Below, one piece after another: positions 22,059 through 32,612 of a DNA stretch of 38,200 nucleotides (positions are counted from its first letter, which is position 1; each line of letters begins with the position of its first letter). The notes beneath the pieces were generated by a model, which saw nothing but the letters and a program-made list of their open reading frames with translations, was not told the origin of the DNA and made no database searches. The DNA lies in contig BBXU01001095.1 in the NCBI GenBank assembly GCA_001598975.1, positions 1 through 38,200 on the forward strand, read 5' to 3'. The position numbers and the translations under genes are program-made. This DNA comes from Parachlorella kessleri. Its lineage: Eukaryota; Chlorophyta; Trebouxiophyceae; Chlorellales; Chlorellaceae.

Positions 22059-24301
22059 ATGTCAAGGATCGGTTCAAGTCCAAGAGCAGGGCTCAACCGC
22101 GCTTGGCATTTTGGAGTCTTCATTTGCATAGTGTTTGCGGCCGGCTGCGCATGTGAACTGTATCGTCAGGTGAGCAACAACTGCAGTCAATAAACGGGCT
22201 GAGGGTGACCTTGTTGTGGACCGCTGAAAACCTTGGGCTTTTCCCCTCTGAAACTTCAGGTAGCGTGGCAGTCTGTCAAGACCTCAGCAAAGCAGGCACC
22301 TTCCAGGCACGACAAAAGGCCTAGCAAACCAGACACCCCGCCTCAGGCTGCAGTAGTTCCCAGCGGGCAGCGACAGCTGCTGCCCCCAAGAGTGGCACTT
22401 TTGTTCCTCACTCGGGGTCCCATGCCCTTGGAACCTGTCTGGGCAGACTTTCTTTCAGCAGCTGCAGCCACGGTGCAGCACAGCGGCATTGCGGCAGCTT
22501 CACCTCACTGGCAAGCGCTGTTTTCACTCTATGTACACACACCGCCAGGCTTCCCTGATTACCCTCGCGAAAGCCTATTTGCCGGCCGGCAAGTAGCCAG
22601 GAGGGTCGCTGTGGAGTGGGGACAGCACTCTGTGGTGAGCAGGCACGGGCTATGACACTTTGCATTTTCATGGCCCGACACACTGGTGGACATACACAAT
22701 TTGAGTTGTTACAATGTGCCCTAGGGATGGGGTGCAAGGAATTCGCAAGACATGTATCCCCCCAGGTGCTGTACTTGAAATGGGTACAGCTGTTGCACCG
22801 CAGGTGGAAGCTGAGCGGTCCTTGCTATTGGCAGCCCTGGCAGACGCACTCAACCAGCGGTTTGTGCTGCTGTCGGACACCTGCGTCCCTCTCTACCCGC
22901 CAGCACTCGCCTACCTGCAACTCATGGCGGAGCAGCGCAGCCGTGTGAATGCCTGCAGCAACGCCTCTGACCCGGAGGACCCACACAGGCGCATGGACTT
23001 CAGGTACAGATCTCTCCTGTGCCTTTGGAGATGCCTGCAATCTGTTATGGCCGCTTTAGTCGGAGTGTGCAGGGTCACACCTTACAGGTGACTGACGGTG
23101 GGGTCGGTGAATTTGTCATGGTGGGGTCATATACAGTCTCACCGAAACAGATTGAGACAGCCAGTCGTGCCCTGGGTCTGCCTTGCCCAGGTGGCACCCT
23201 GGTATGGAGGCAGCGGGCATCAAAAAGGAGCAGTGGAGGAAGAGTAGTCAGTGGAAGGTGCTCGTCAGAAAGCATGCAGGTATGTTTGACGGGGGTTCCC
23301 CTCCTGGATAGCGGTAGGGTGTCAGAAATGTACTACACCAGTGTCACCCTGGCTGCAGGGTCGCACATGCCAGCTCACCTCCTCCGGTTTCCATGGCAAG
23401 TGACTAGAGTACACCAGGCTTGTGTCCTAGCATTCTACAACAACATGTCACAAAGTTATAGCTAGTATCCGTTCATGGGCTGAAGACACGCTTAACTCTA
23501 TCACTTGCTGTGTGCAGAGGTGGTAGCAAATGACACAGTGGTGAATGCAGCATTTGCCAAGGAGTGCTGGGTGGACAAGGCTGGCCCGCCCTACAGCCGC
23601 TTCTGTGTGAGCGATGAGCACCAAGTACCCACACTGCTGGCGCACCTGGGTCTAGAAGACGAAACCGACTGTGCAGCTAGCAGCCACCACGTGCGCTGGG
23701 ACGGGCATTACTATCATCCGCACACCTACACCGAGGAGGAGGTGACTTGCGAGCAGGCAATCTATTGATGGAAGCATGCAGAGGGCCTTCACCCGATTTG
23801 CGCCTTGCCACGCTGGATGGTGGTGGACGGAACTATGCAGAATTGCAGCTATGCCAGACTCTGCCGATGGCGTTTTTTAGCGAAGATGCGCTATAGCCCA
23901 CTCGAGATGTACCATTGGAAACAGACGTGTCTTCTTGCTTCTGCTACATGCAGGCCACGTCAGAGACCCTCGCTGCGATGCGGGGTGGTCCAGGGTGCCA
24001 ATGGAACTCGTCCTTGGGAGCCGCGGCTGAGCAGCACCTCATAGCGCTCCTCCGCCGGGTCGATCATGATCAGGGTTACTCAAGGCTGCAGCAACTGTGG
24101 GGCATATCGGAAAACTCAGAGGCGGCCGGCCTCAACGTCAGGCAGGGCGACAGTGCTTTGGATGTCTTTCAGCAGGCGAGCCCAACCCTGCATGGCCTGC
24201 TTTTACCGCCAAGCTGCCCCCTATGGGCACGCAAGGTTGCTGCAGACTCTGCCCCAGCGTGGCAAGAGCTGTTGAGGCCGGCTGTAAGACTGCTAAGCTG
24301 A
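22059..24301 (+). CDS. Core-2/I-branching-type glycosyltransferase (GT14, plant DUF266 group)
   Basis: GT14 enzymes of this group are Golgi type II membrane glycosyltransferases; the sugar and acceptor in algae are not known. Exons: 22059-22169, 22260-22634, 22804-23003, 23191-23279, 23518-23741, 23954-24301; phases agree and give 448 residues. The chosen ATG gives a short basic cytoplasmic tail, then a signal anchor (AWHFGVFICIVFAAGCACEL, residues 16-35), a Lys/Pro/Ser stem, and the catalytic domain. Family motifs: VALLFLTRGPMPLEPVW, LFSLYVHTPPGF, RRVAVEWGQHSV, RFVLLSDTCVPLYPP, EQWRKSSQWKVLVRKHAEVV, FCVSDEHQVPTLL, and SCPLWARKVA near the end. An in-frame ATG at 21867 would add 64 residues and bury the anchor; the later start fits type II topology better. 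A TGTAA motif lies 188 nt after the stop. Confidence 0.9.
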
Positions 24302-24448
24302 GAAATCTTTGAGAGCCTTTACCTAGTCCTACCTAACCCACGAGGTGGGTGGGTGCCTCTGGTGGGGCTCAGCTGCCACCACAGACACGCAGGTGCACCC
24401 AGCTCCTGACGGGTTTTGGCAAACGCTCAATCCGTAGCAGAGGTTCCA

Positions 24449-24454
24449 TATAAA
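24449..24454 (+). promoter_or_regulatory. TATA-like box upstream of the orphan gene
   Basis: TATAAA lies about 200 bases before the assigned ATG of the orphan gene at 24657. The intergenic stretch 24302-24656 holds this and the GT14 3' UTR, and nothing else was recognised. Confidence 0.35.
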
Positions 24455-24488
24455 CCCGTACAACCTGCGCGATGATCAGAATTGTTGC

Positions 24489-24493
24489 TGTAA
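24489..24493 (+). terminator. TGTAA polyadenylation signal of GT14 gene
   Basis: TGTAA lies 188 nt after the GT14 stop codon, in the gap before the next gene. Confidence 0.5.
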
Positions 24494-24656
24494 CGCAGTA
24501 TTCACTTGGCTTCACTTTCGACCCCTTACATTTGCCAGCTCATCGCCCCGCTCTGCATGCTGCCCTGCCCCTAACCCCCTAGAAGGACCTGCGCTTCTCT
24601 GTACGGTGCGTTTGTCGTCCCAAGGTGCCAAGTCGTGGGAGACTCTGCAAGCGAAG

Positions 24657-25474
24657 ATGAGTGCTCAAGCCCAGAACTCATCGTCTACAGGACCTTTGTC
24701 GCTCAAGGGGCTATTTGGCCTTGGCAAGGTGACCGGCAGCGGTCCAAGCATGCCCAAGCCAATCAACTGCCCACAAAGGCAGGACTCGCTGCCAGGTACG
24801 CCGGTCATGGTTGGAAGCGCGTATGCTTTACAGCCCCTCCCTTGCGCACTGTCCTGTTATCGGAGCTGCTGCCCGGGGTAGATTAAAGTTGCTGTGGACA
24901 TGGCGATCACATCCGGGACAGCCTGCCTCGATAGCCAGGTCTTGCACTCGGTTTTTGGACATTGGACAAAGCAGGTCACACTTGGGGTTCTGCATGCTCC
25001 TTCCTTCTATATATACTTCACGGCCTAATACATGCAAATAGCTTTTTGTACCGAGGTGCCTGCAGAGATTGTGACAACGCCCAGCGACATTGGCATCTAT
25101 GAGACATCCCATGAGCACGGTACCAAGGGAAACTTGTGGCAGCGCTTTTTTGAGGTAAGGTGTGCCTGTGTACTCCTCTGAGAGTGCCACAAGGTAGGGC
25201 TGCCTATATCTGGTACTGGTGATATTGGGAATAGCACTGTATGCGGAATTGTATAGAGTTGGTGTTTGACAGGGGACTTGTGAGGAACCCACTAATTGCC
25301 AGCCTGGGGTGCCTACACCAGCATTTCCTTCCTGCTAGTGTTTACCTCCCATTTTCCTTGGAGCTCTTACTGAGTTCAATTTCTTGTGACCGTCTGCAGA
25401 ACCCTGGAGCACGTCGGATGGCTACTGGCACCAATGCAGGGTCCAGTCCCAAGCCAGCCCCTGCACAAAAATAG
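24657..25474 (+). CDS. Small orphan protein of about 100 residues, three exons
   Basis: I do not recognise the family. Exons 24657-24795, 25066-25154 and 25400-25474 join in phase (1, then 0) and give 100 residues ending AGSSPKPAPAQK and TAG. The N-terminal half is Ser/Gly/Pro-rich with SLKGLFGLGKVTG. The middle, EIVTTPSDIGIYETSHEHG followed by TKGNLWQRFFENPGARR, has the aromatic and charged spacing of a conserved short motif. No signal peptide or membrane segment is present. The reading frame stays open upstream of the ATG to before 24570, so an additional 5' exon joining near 24627 is possible. Support is codon-like composition, clean gt/ag sites and phase agreement only, so the model needs transcript evidence. 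Confidence 0.5.
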
Positions 25475-26194
25475 CCGGCCCAACAAATGGGGAAAGGGAG
25501 TCACTACTGCGTTGTTAGCGAAAGGTATACTCGTGATGTACATTAGCAGTAGGTCCGTTGCGGTTTTGGGTGTGACTCTCGGGGGTGATGATATTGCGTT
25601 TTTCGGGCCAGCTGCGCTGGCTATGCTCAGGACCAAGCAACCCTGCTGAGCGAGGGGTGGTGACTCGGTTCATGGTGTGGTTCAGGGTCTGTTTGCGGGT
25701 TTCTTACGAAGCCCTTGTCAGCCTGCTTCTGTCCGATACAGGCTCGAAGAAGCGCACATGTGGTGGCAGGGCGATGTTTGAGAAATGAATTCCCCAGTTA
25801 GTGGAGGAAAAGTATGCCTTGTTTGGTTAGATGTTGGGCTTGAGTGCATGCTGGGACCATCACAGTCTGCCAATAGCCAGGTGCCTTTGTGCGCCAAGTC
25901 TTCTGCATCGCTGAGCTCTGCTGCTTCATTGAATGCTGCTTCTCCTGCGCTTCTTTCTGTTACATGTGTCTACCTGTGTGTGTTTACTCTACTGGGAATC
26001 ACTATCGAACTGTACCCATACCTACCCCGGGACAAATGGCAGGCAGCTGGCATTGGAGGGCCTCAAGTTTACCAACCATCAGCACCACCCAAACCAGGGC
26101 AGGCGGCCCACAACACACCAACACAGCAGACCCTGAGAGGCCCAGAGAGCGTGAAGCTTACGAGAAACATCAGCAACCCTCCTTTGCACACTGC
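25475..26194. other. Convergent intergenic region, orphan gene and dynamin tails
   Basis: This lies between the orphan stop (+) and the dynamin stop (-). A minus-strand TGTAA at 25960-25964 is the likely dynamin polyadenylation signal. The long plus-strand open frame through here (25785-26600) runs antisense into dynamin exons and is not supported. Confidence 0.5.
25960..25964 (-). terminator. TGTAA polyadenylation signal of dynamin gene
   Basis: TTACA on the plus strand, 231 nt past the dynamin stop codon on the minus strand. Confidence 0.5.
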
Positions 26195-29100
26195 CTATCC
26201 CATCTTAGGGGGCGGCGGGGGTGGCATCCTGCGCGGCTTGGTTGCCGAACCGGAGGACGCTGCAGAGGGCCTCTCCAGCTGCGGTGGCCCCCCAGGCGTG
26301 GGCCGCACTGCTGCTGCTGTTGCACCCGTGCTGCCATCAGAGGAAGTGCGCGCCACGGGGCGACCACCTGCACCGCCAGGGGCCCCGTTCTCCGAGGCGC
26401 GCAGCGGCGGCGGAGCGTTGGGGTCCACGCCTGCTTTGGGCAAGGACAGCAGTTGCACTTGCTTTGAAATGGATGCTCCTCTCCGTGTTTTCACAAGAAC
26501 CACATCTGATCACCTTGCCGCCTCCCTTGAACACCACAACCAGCCAGAAAGAAGCAACCAGTTCAGTCAGATACAGGTGCATCAGTCAATGTCGAAATAA
26601 CTGCACCGCCCATGACCGGCCACTCCCCACAAGCGCGTCCCATCTGGACGTCAACCGGCAGCCTCCCCATGGACACCCACCTTGCAGCAGCGAGACGGGC
26701 GTGAACTCGCCATAAATCTTCACAGGGTCAATCGCCTGCGGCACCTTGTCCTTCGGGACCAGCGGGTACGCCCCTGCCAGCAGCAGCGCCCGTAAGCTGA
26801 CATTGGCAGTTGGCCGCCGCGGGGACTCCGACGCTCGGGCTTCCTGCACGGTTAGCAGGCATCTCAGCTGCTTCACTCCATAGGCGATGGCCCTTGCGTG
26901 CATCGCTGACCTCAGGGCAGCCAGAGTTTGCAAATTGACCACCACCTCAGTGCATATACGCTTGCAGATATCCTCTCACACAAGGATGTACTGCTTTTGG
27001 ACAGTTCTGCATGGCGCCCGGCAGTGACGGCGGCCTAGATCAGCGCTCACCTCAATTTTACGAACTTCCAGCTGCGCGTCCGCCAGGTCCCTGGTGGCCT
27101 GCTGTGCGGCGGTGCGGCGCCGAGCGACCTGCAAGGTGACCGTGCCACACTCAAGCTCAACACAGTGGGTACTCATCACAATGCTTCCCTTGTTGGCATC
27201 GATTGACCCTGTCTGCACAAGGCCGCTGTGCAGCACAGCACAGGCATTAAACCTGAGCCAACACAGGCAGCGTGTTGCTCCTATAACACGATTTCCTACG
27301 CAAGCCGCCTTCCGCCGCCAGCACACCATCCTGGCTTACCTGGCCAAAACTCCAAGCCCACCATATCAGGCCCCGGCCCGGTCTACAACCCGCCTTAACC
27401 CGCCCCGAAAAGACCGCACAACTTCAACCCAGAGAATCCCAGCCAGGCAGCCTGTTCACCCACCTGGGGATCCTCTGCCAGCAGTGCCTCCATCTCCACG
27501 GGCTTAAGGTTGCTGAGGTAGTTGTACAGCTGGTCCAGCAGCCGGTCGCGGGAGCGGATGACCTGACACGCACAGCGCACCAGTACGGTGGACAACATGA
27601 CACAAGAACACAAGTGAGATGCTGTGGCTGTGGGTCGGGCGCAACGCGCATCACCCAAGATCACTCACTACACCCCACCTGGCACACTGCATAAGAATAG
27701 GTATCAAAAGTTACGGTCAGCGCAACAGCAATGGCAGCAAGGCTTGCTTCCACTGCTTCCCGTCCTTCCGGCCAGCAGCCTTCTGTCTGCATGGTGAGGC
27801 CAGCTAGCCGGCTCCCACCTGGCACAGAATGATGGCCTTAGGTACCGTCTTGGCCATGCGGTCAAAGGCATTCCTCGCGTAGATTCCTGTGAAGTTTCCC
27901 AGCTTCTCATAGTAGGCATCCAGATCCTGGATGGCGCCCTCCTGCAGGACCATACCAGAACAACTAGCTAGAACATACCAGCCCCGGAGCGCAGCATACC
28001 AGACCAAATTACCACTAACAAATGCCCGATCAGCAGGATCTTGGTTGTGGTACTTCAGTAGATAGGGGTACAAGCCGCACTGATGCAGGCCCTGACAGTG
28101 CATGCATTATGCGGGCAGCACATCTGCCAACGCTGCTTACTACATTTCAGTACCAAAGAGGCAATGAAGGAGAACCCCAACCCCAGCTGAGATTAGTGCA
28201 AATCAGCACATGTTCGTCAGGCAAGCCTCCTGAGCATGCTATGAGTGACGCCTGCCTGATCTATTACCTCCCTGCTCACCTGCAGCACATAGCCCACTTT
28301 GCTGCCGCCCCAGCCTGCAAACTTGGAGATGGTGTCAGCAGTCCGCCCAAACAGCCCCTGCAGCGACGCAGTCAGCGCAACTCTTGATGTGAGACAACAC
28401 GCAGCCCGTGTCTGTGTCATTCATCTCGCGTGCCACCCTACAGCCACGTAAAGGACAGCTTGCACTGACCATCACAGCATACTCTTCCTTCACCCACGCA
28501 CACCTACACCCACCCACATCCCTGCGACTGGCACTTGCGCCTCGTCACCCACCTTCTCCTCCTTATCCTGACTGGGCTGCCGCTGCCCTGCCTGCGCTGC
28601 GCCTGCCGGCCCCGCGGCCGCCTGCCCTGCTGTCACACCCCTCGCCCTGCTGCCAACCCCCGGCTCGGTAGCATGCCGCAGCCTCGCCAGCCACTCAAAC
28701 TTGTCACTGGCATTCTCGGCCCGCAGCACCATCTGGTGGTGGTTCTTGGCCACGGGCTTGTTCGGGTTCTGCAAATTAATCGGTGAACCCATAACCAAGG
28801 CCTGGCCACTTCACTTGCAAGCCAAGGCTAACCTCAGCGCTGTGCCACGCAATCTGCCTCCCTCACCAGGTACACTCAAACACCCCTAAAATCAAGGATT
28901 CGAACAAACCCACTTTTTCGCCCCTTGTAAAAGCAGCTCCGCTTCCGTCACCACAGCCCCATCTGTCCCGTGGCTGGCCCAGGGCACCCTCCATGATAGG
29001 AGCCTTGCCTTGTGCAGGATGCGGATGAGCGTCGACACCGAGCCAGCGTTGTTGTCCAGCTTCTGCTGCGACTTCTTCTCGCTGCCGATTGCCGCGTCCG

Positions 29101-31997
29101 TCTGGAAGTCCTCCACAAGACACTCCCGCAGGTTGATGGTCACCTTGGGGCTGACCCCGGGACTGTTCATCTCACTGGGCGACTTGAAGTAGTACAGGAA
29201 GCCCGACTCCATGGCCAGCACAAACCACCTGGCCAGAAGCAAAGTGCAGAACACGGGAAGCGCTCAGGGGTTGGGGTGCTCTGCACAGCTGCGAGGGGTG
29301 TGCAAGCAGCTGTTACCAACACCCATGGCGCTGCACTGGTCGTTTGCTCAAGCTGCCATTCAAACAACTGGCTGTGCGCTGCGCCTTGTGGCAAATCCTA
29401 ATTTTGAAGGACACAAGCACCAAACCTGCCAGTAGGGCCAACGAACATCTCACCCAGACAGCCGTTCAAGGGTAGCATAGCATATTTGGGCCCCACCTGC
29501 GCTGCCACTTGACTGAGCTGACAGGCAGCGAAGCCAGGTTGCTTCCCTCCCCCGCCCGCTTGTCCAGCCACCCCGCCTTGAGATCATCGCGATTCAGCTG
29601 CTGCTGCTGCTGTTGCTGCTGGGGGGGCTGCTGGCTGCCGGGCATGGCAAATCCTGCATACATGCACTATATGTTTCTAGGTCAGCCAGCAGGCTAGACG
29701 TCTCATAAGCCTTAAGCCTGGCAGTAACCCTTGCACGCTATAATAGTTATGACACACCATACCCCGCAAGCATGTCGAGAGCAAGCCCTCCACCACTCCC
29801 AGCTCCAAACTCGTTTGCTCCCTTCAGCCAGCCAACTACCCAGCCACAGTTGAACCCTGCGGCAATTCTGCTTCTCCAGCGCAAGGTGTCATCAATTCAT
29901 ACCAAGCCTCGACCCACCTCCTCTGGCTGGCGAGACCTCCCTGCCAGTGGACCCACGGGAGGCGCCAGGCGAAGTAGCAGTGTCTTCGCTGTCTGAGTCG
30001 CCCTCCCCATCGTCGGCCGTGACATTCCCTGCGGGTGAAGTACCAAAACCTCGCTGCTGGAAGCGCATACAAGCATGAGCCACTTTGAGAGCAATGAGGA
30101 AGGCACAAGTGAGCTTGCAGGGCGGACATTGCACGCTCGCCCATACACCTACCCTGCCGAGCACTTACCTTATCAACACTCCTCCCAAGGACACATGCCC
30201 GTATACCAGCTGCCGCCCCTTTTGACACAGCGCCGCCCCTGCATTTCGTCCCCCACCTGTGGCCAGCTGGTTGAGGCGGTCATTGCCCCCCTCCCCCTCT
30301 GGGCCCTGCGCTTGCTGCTCCAGCTGGTACTGCTTCTCCAGCTCGCGGAAGAAGGAGGGTGTCACGTAGTCGCACTCCATCTGCACCATCGTCTCCGCAA
30401 CTGCCAGAGGGAGGGACAGCCAGCACGGTGAGCAACTGGTTCCTTATGTACTTATCCAAGCTTCTCATTCGGCAGCGGGAGGCCTGAAAGAGAGCGTATA
30501 GCAGGAGTCCTCTCGGCTTCATGAGAGCCACCCTAACCCAGCCTCTGCAATGATGTAAAGCCCACCCTCTGCCAGCATGGGTCAGTAAGTCGATACCCAG
30601 CCTGAGTGCCCCACGATTGCATAGTAAGACGCTTCAGTCCTCATATCGGGGTTCCTGGCCAAGTCCATCACCACCCGTGTAGGAGACTCCGGACGCTTTC
30701 CCCCCGGGGATGCAGATCATAACGGGGGACCGACGGCATTGAACAACCCCAACATCCGTGCTTGCAACGCATGCTCACCCTTGTGTGCCTCAGCTTTCCA
30801 GTCGTCCAGGGCGGTGGTTGCTGCCTGAGTTACCGCCGCCTCAAAGCCCTTGAGCGTGACTATCTCCCGGGGCAATGCGTTAGGCCCAAGCCCCGCTTCT
30901 GTCAGCACAGAACGCTTGGCTGCCTCGCGCACCGTCTCAGTCAATACCTGCGAAAGGTCCATGGTGCACCTGTCTATTGCTGGGGACAATGTGTCCCGTC
31001 AAAGGCACCTACGCTTGTGTGCGACGGTGCTCGTGAAGAGCGGGAAGTCGTGAAGAGCGGGAAGTCGACATCTTCAAAAGAAGAAGAAGAAGCTTGCTCT
31101 GGCTGTCTTCTAAAATTTAGTGTAAAGAACCACTAGTCCGTCAACACGCAACCAGGCTTAAAACCCCTAAATCAGAGAGCACCAGCAAAGCAATAGCAAG
31201 CGATTGGCAAAACCCATATGTATGTACATACGAAGATGTAAGAAATATAAGGCTAAGGGCACTGCCCCATGTTCTTGACAGCCTTCTCAGGATGCCCCAC
31301 TAGCAGCTTGGCCACCGTGCTCGCACTCACTCACCAGATGCACATCGTCCACAAACTTGTGTACATGGTCCGTGGTCAGAGCCATGGCCTCGGCCACCAG
31401 CCGTCGGATACCCTTCTCGGGGGATACCAAATGAGCTTGATAGCCGTCCGCCTCACGACACACCTGGACGTCAATAACTGGCGATAATGATCAGCAGAGG
31501 CATGGCCCTCCAAGGAGGACATCAGCAGCTCAAGCTAAGCGATCAATCATTACCCAGGCAAAAAGGGCCAAGTGCACAAACAGTTTGCACGGACGTGACG
31601 CATCCAAATACACCAACGTAGCATTAGCTATAAAAACAAACTAATGCCTCTTTTATCCAAACCATGCAAAGATACCGACGTTCTGTTAGCCACCTGTAAC
31701 CCTCCCAACTTGTGCGCAACCACTCGCACCGCCCTGGCCCAAGGCCCAGCGCACCTCTCGCACATAGTTCTTGTTGAATCGCTTCTCTATTGGAATACGC
31801 CTCAGGGTCTCGGGGAGGTTGCCTTCCACCACCGCCCTGATCTTGAAGGCCACAGACGCATCTTGCAGCAGCACCGAGTAGGCACGCTCAAAACCACGGC
31901 AGTGGCGGAAGACCTCGTTGGCCCCCTTGCGGCCCTCGCCCAACGCCCCAAGCTCTTTCTCAACAGCTATGCGCCTGTCAGTGAGGCGGCTAAGTAT
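26195..31997 (-). CDS. DRP2: DRP2-type dynamin: stalk, PH domain, GED and proline-rich tail; GTPase domain not found
   Basis: DRP2 dynamins act in clathrin-mediated endocytosis and cell-plate membrane scission. Exons in transcription order: 31997-31755, 31463-31335, 30947-30779, 30400-30257, 30082-29918, 29653-29497, 29228-29009, 28768-28553, 28357-28280, 27941-27819, 27562-27464, 27128-27051, 26843-26681, 26430-26195; phases agree and give 739 residues. Order of domains: stalk/middle (KELGALGEG, FRHCRGFERAYS, ADGYQAHLVSPEKGIRRLV, FFRELEKQYQLEQQ), acidic linker, polyQ, PH domain (KAGWLDKRAG, KWQRRWFVLAMESGFLYYFK, MVLRAENASDKFEWLARL), GED (MAKTVPKAIILCQVIRSRDR, LLDQLYNYLSNL, MEALLAEDPQ), and a Pro-rich tail ending PPPPPPKMG. 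The first recognisable exon starts where the DRP2 middle domain begins; no GxxxxGKS, DTPG or TKxD motif lies upstream. The exon starting at 30082 and the GC donor at 29008 were chosen by phase and alignment. The true 5' end is unresolved. Confidence 0.9.
28769..29008 (-). other. GC-AG intron inside the dynamin PH domain
   Basis: The donor is AAG|gcaagg (reading the minus strand) and the acceptor atttgcag. It joins LIRILHK to NPNKPVAK with the spacing of DRP2 PH domains. A poor GT site 15 nt downstream (AGG|gtgccc) is also in phase but would add five residues. Confidence 0.65.
29595..29620 (-). repeat. CAG/polyglutamine run in dynamin
   Basis: The minus strand encodes about eight consecutive Gln directly before the PH domain of the dynamin. 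Confidence 0.9.
31032..31065. repeat. 17-bp perfect tandem duplication in dynamin intron
   Basis: The unit cgtgaagagcgggaagt occurs twice without a gap, within the 387-nt intron between the second and third recognised dynamin exons. Confidence 0.9.
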
Positions 31998-32329
31998 CTG
32001 CACCAGTGACAGTGCACAGTGCAACCCTCAAGGTTTGCTGTGTGGGTGGCCTGATCACTGCGCTGACAGGAGTACTGCCCAGACATGCACGGGTTGCCCC
32101 CCCAGCTGGGAAGTGGACTGCAGCTTTCCTCCACACATCAGCGCCTCCATAACCAAGCAGAGTCGCCAGATCATGCAGTTTCGCTTGCTGCAGCGTTTCT
32201 CCCTGGGTACGCGCCTCGGCAAGGTGGTTGGCTGGGACTTGCACAAGCTCATCCATCCTTAAAGCGTATCTCCACAGCTAACGTCCTCAGCGCTCGCGTT
32301 TACAGCTGCATAGACACATCCAGGCTTAC

Positions 32330-32504
32330 CCAAGTCCAAGCCAGGGATCTGGCCAACAGCCTGCCCTACACCCAGCCAGTACAGACAGCAATATGCTTCT
32401 GCTGACAGCACAGCAAGGTTGCTCAGCGCAACATTGACAGCAGGAGCACAGGCGGGAGCACCGGCGGGCTGCCTTTTGAAGGATCCCTTGGAGCTCCTTT
32501 GCAT
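32330..32504 (-). CDS. Candidate 5' exon of the dynamin gene (speculative)
   Basis: An ATG at 32504 opens a frame (MQRSSKGSFKRQPAGAPAC...GQIPGLDLG) that ends at a good donor, G|gtaagcc. It has no similarity to a GTPase domain. A second piece around 32186-32059 (KLHDLATLLGYGGADVW) could link it in phase to the exon at 31997, but splice sites there are weak. It could equally be 5' UTR or unrelated. The interval 31998-32329 otherwise holds nothing recognised. Confidence 0.2.
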
Positions 32505-32612
32505 CTTACGTCAAGTGCTTCACAGTAACACCGTTTGGGCACACACCCTGAGTTGCTATGCAATGTCGGGGCATGTCGTAGTTGGACAGCTTTATAGTGA
32601 CCTGACACAAGC
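32505..32612. promoter_or_regulatory. Divergent promoter between dynamin and APH-1 genes
   Basis: The dynamin (-) and APH-1 (+) genes are head-to-head. The control region lies between the APH-1 ATG at 32613 and whichever dynamin 5' exon is real, so it is 108 to about 600 bases. No TATA box was seen. Confidence 0.45.

Noticed and set aside
25785..26600. 271-codon plus-strand open frame
   Set aside because: It runs antisense to the last two dynamin exons; its Gly/Pro-rich part is the complement of the dynamin proline-rich tail. No family resemblance in the plus reading.
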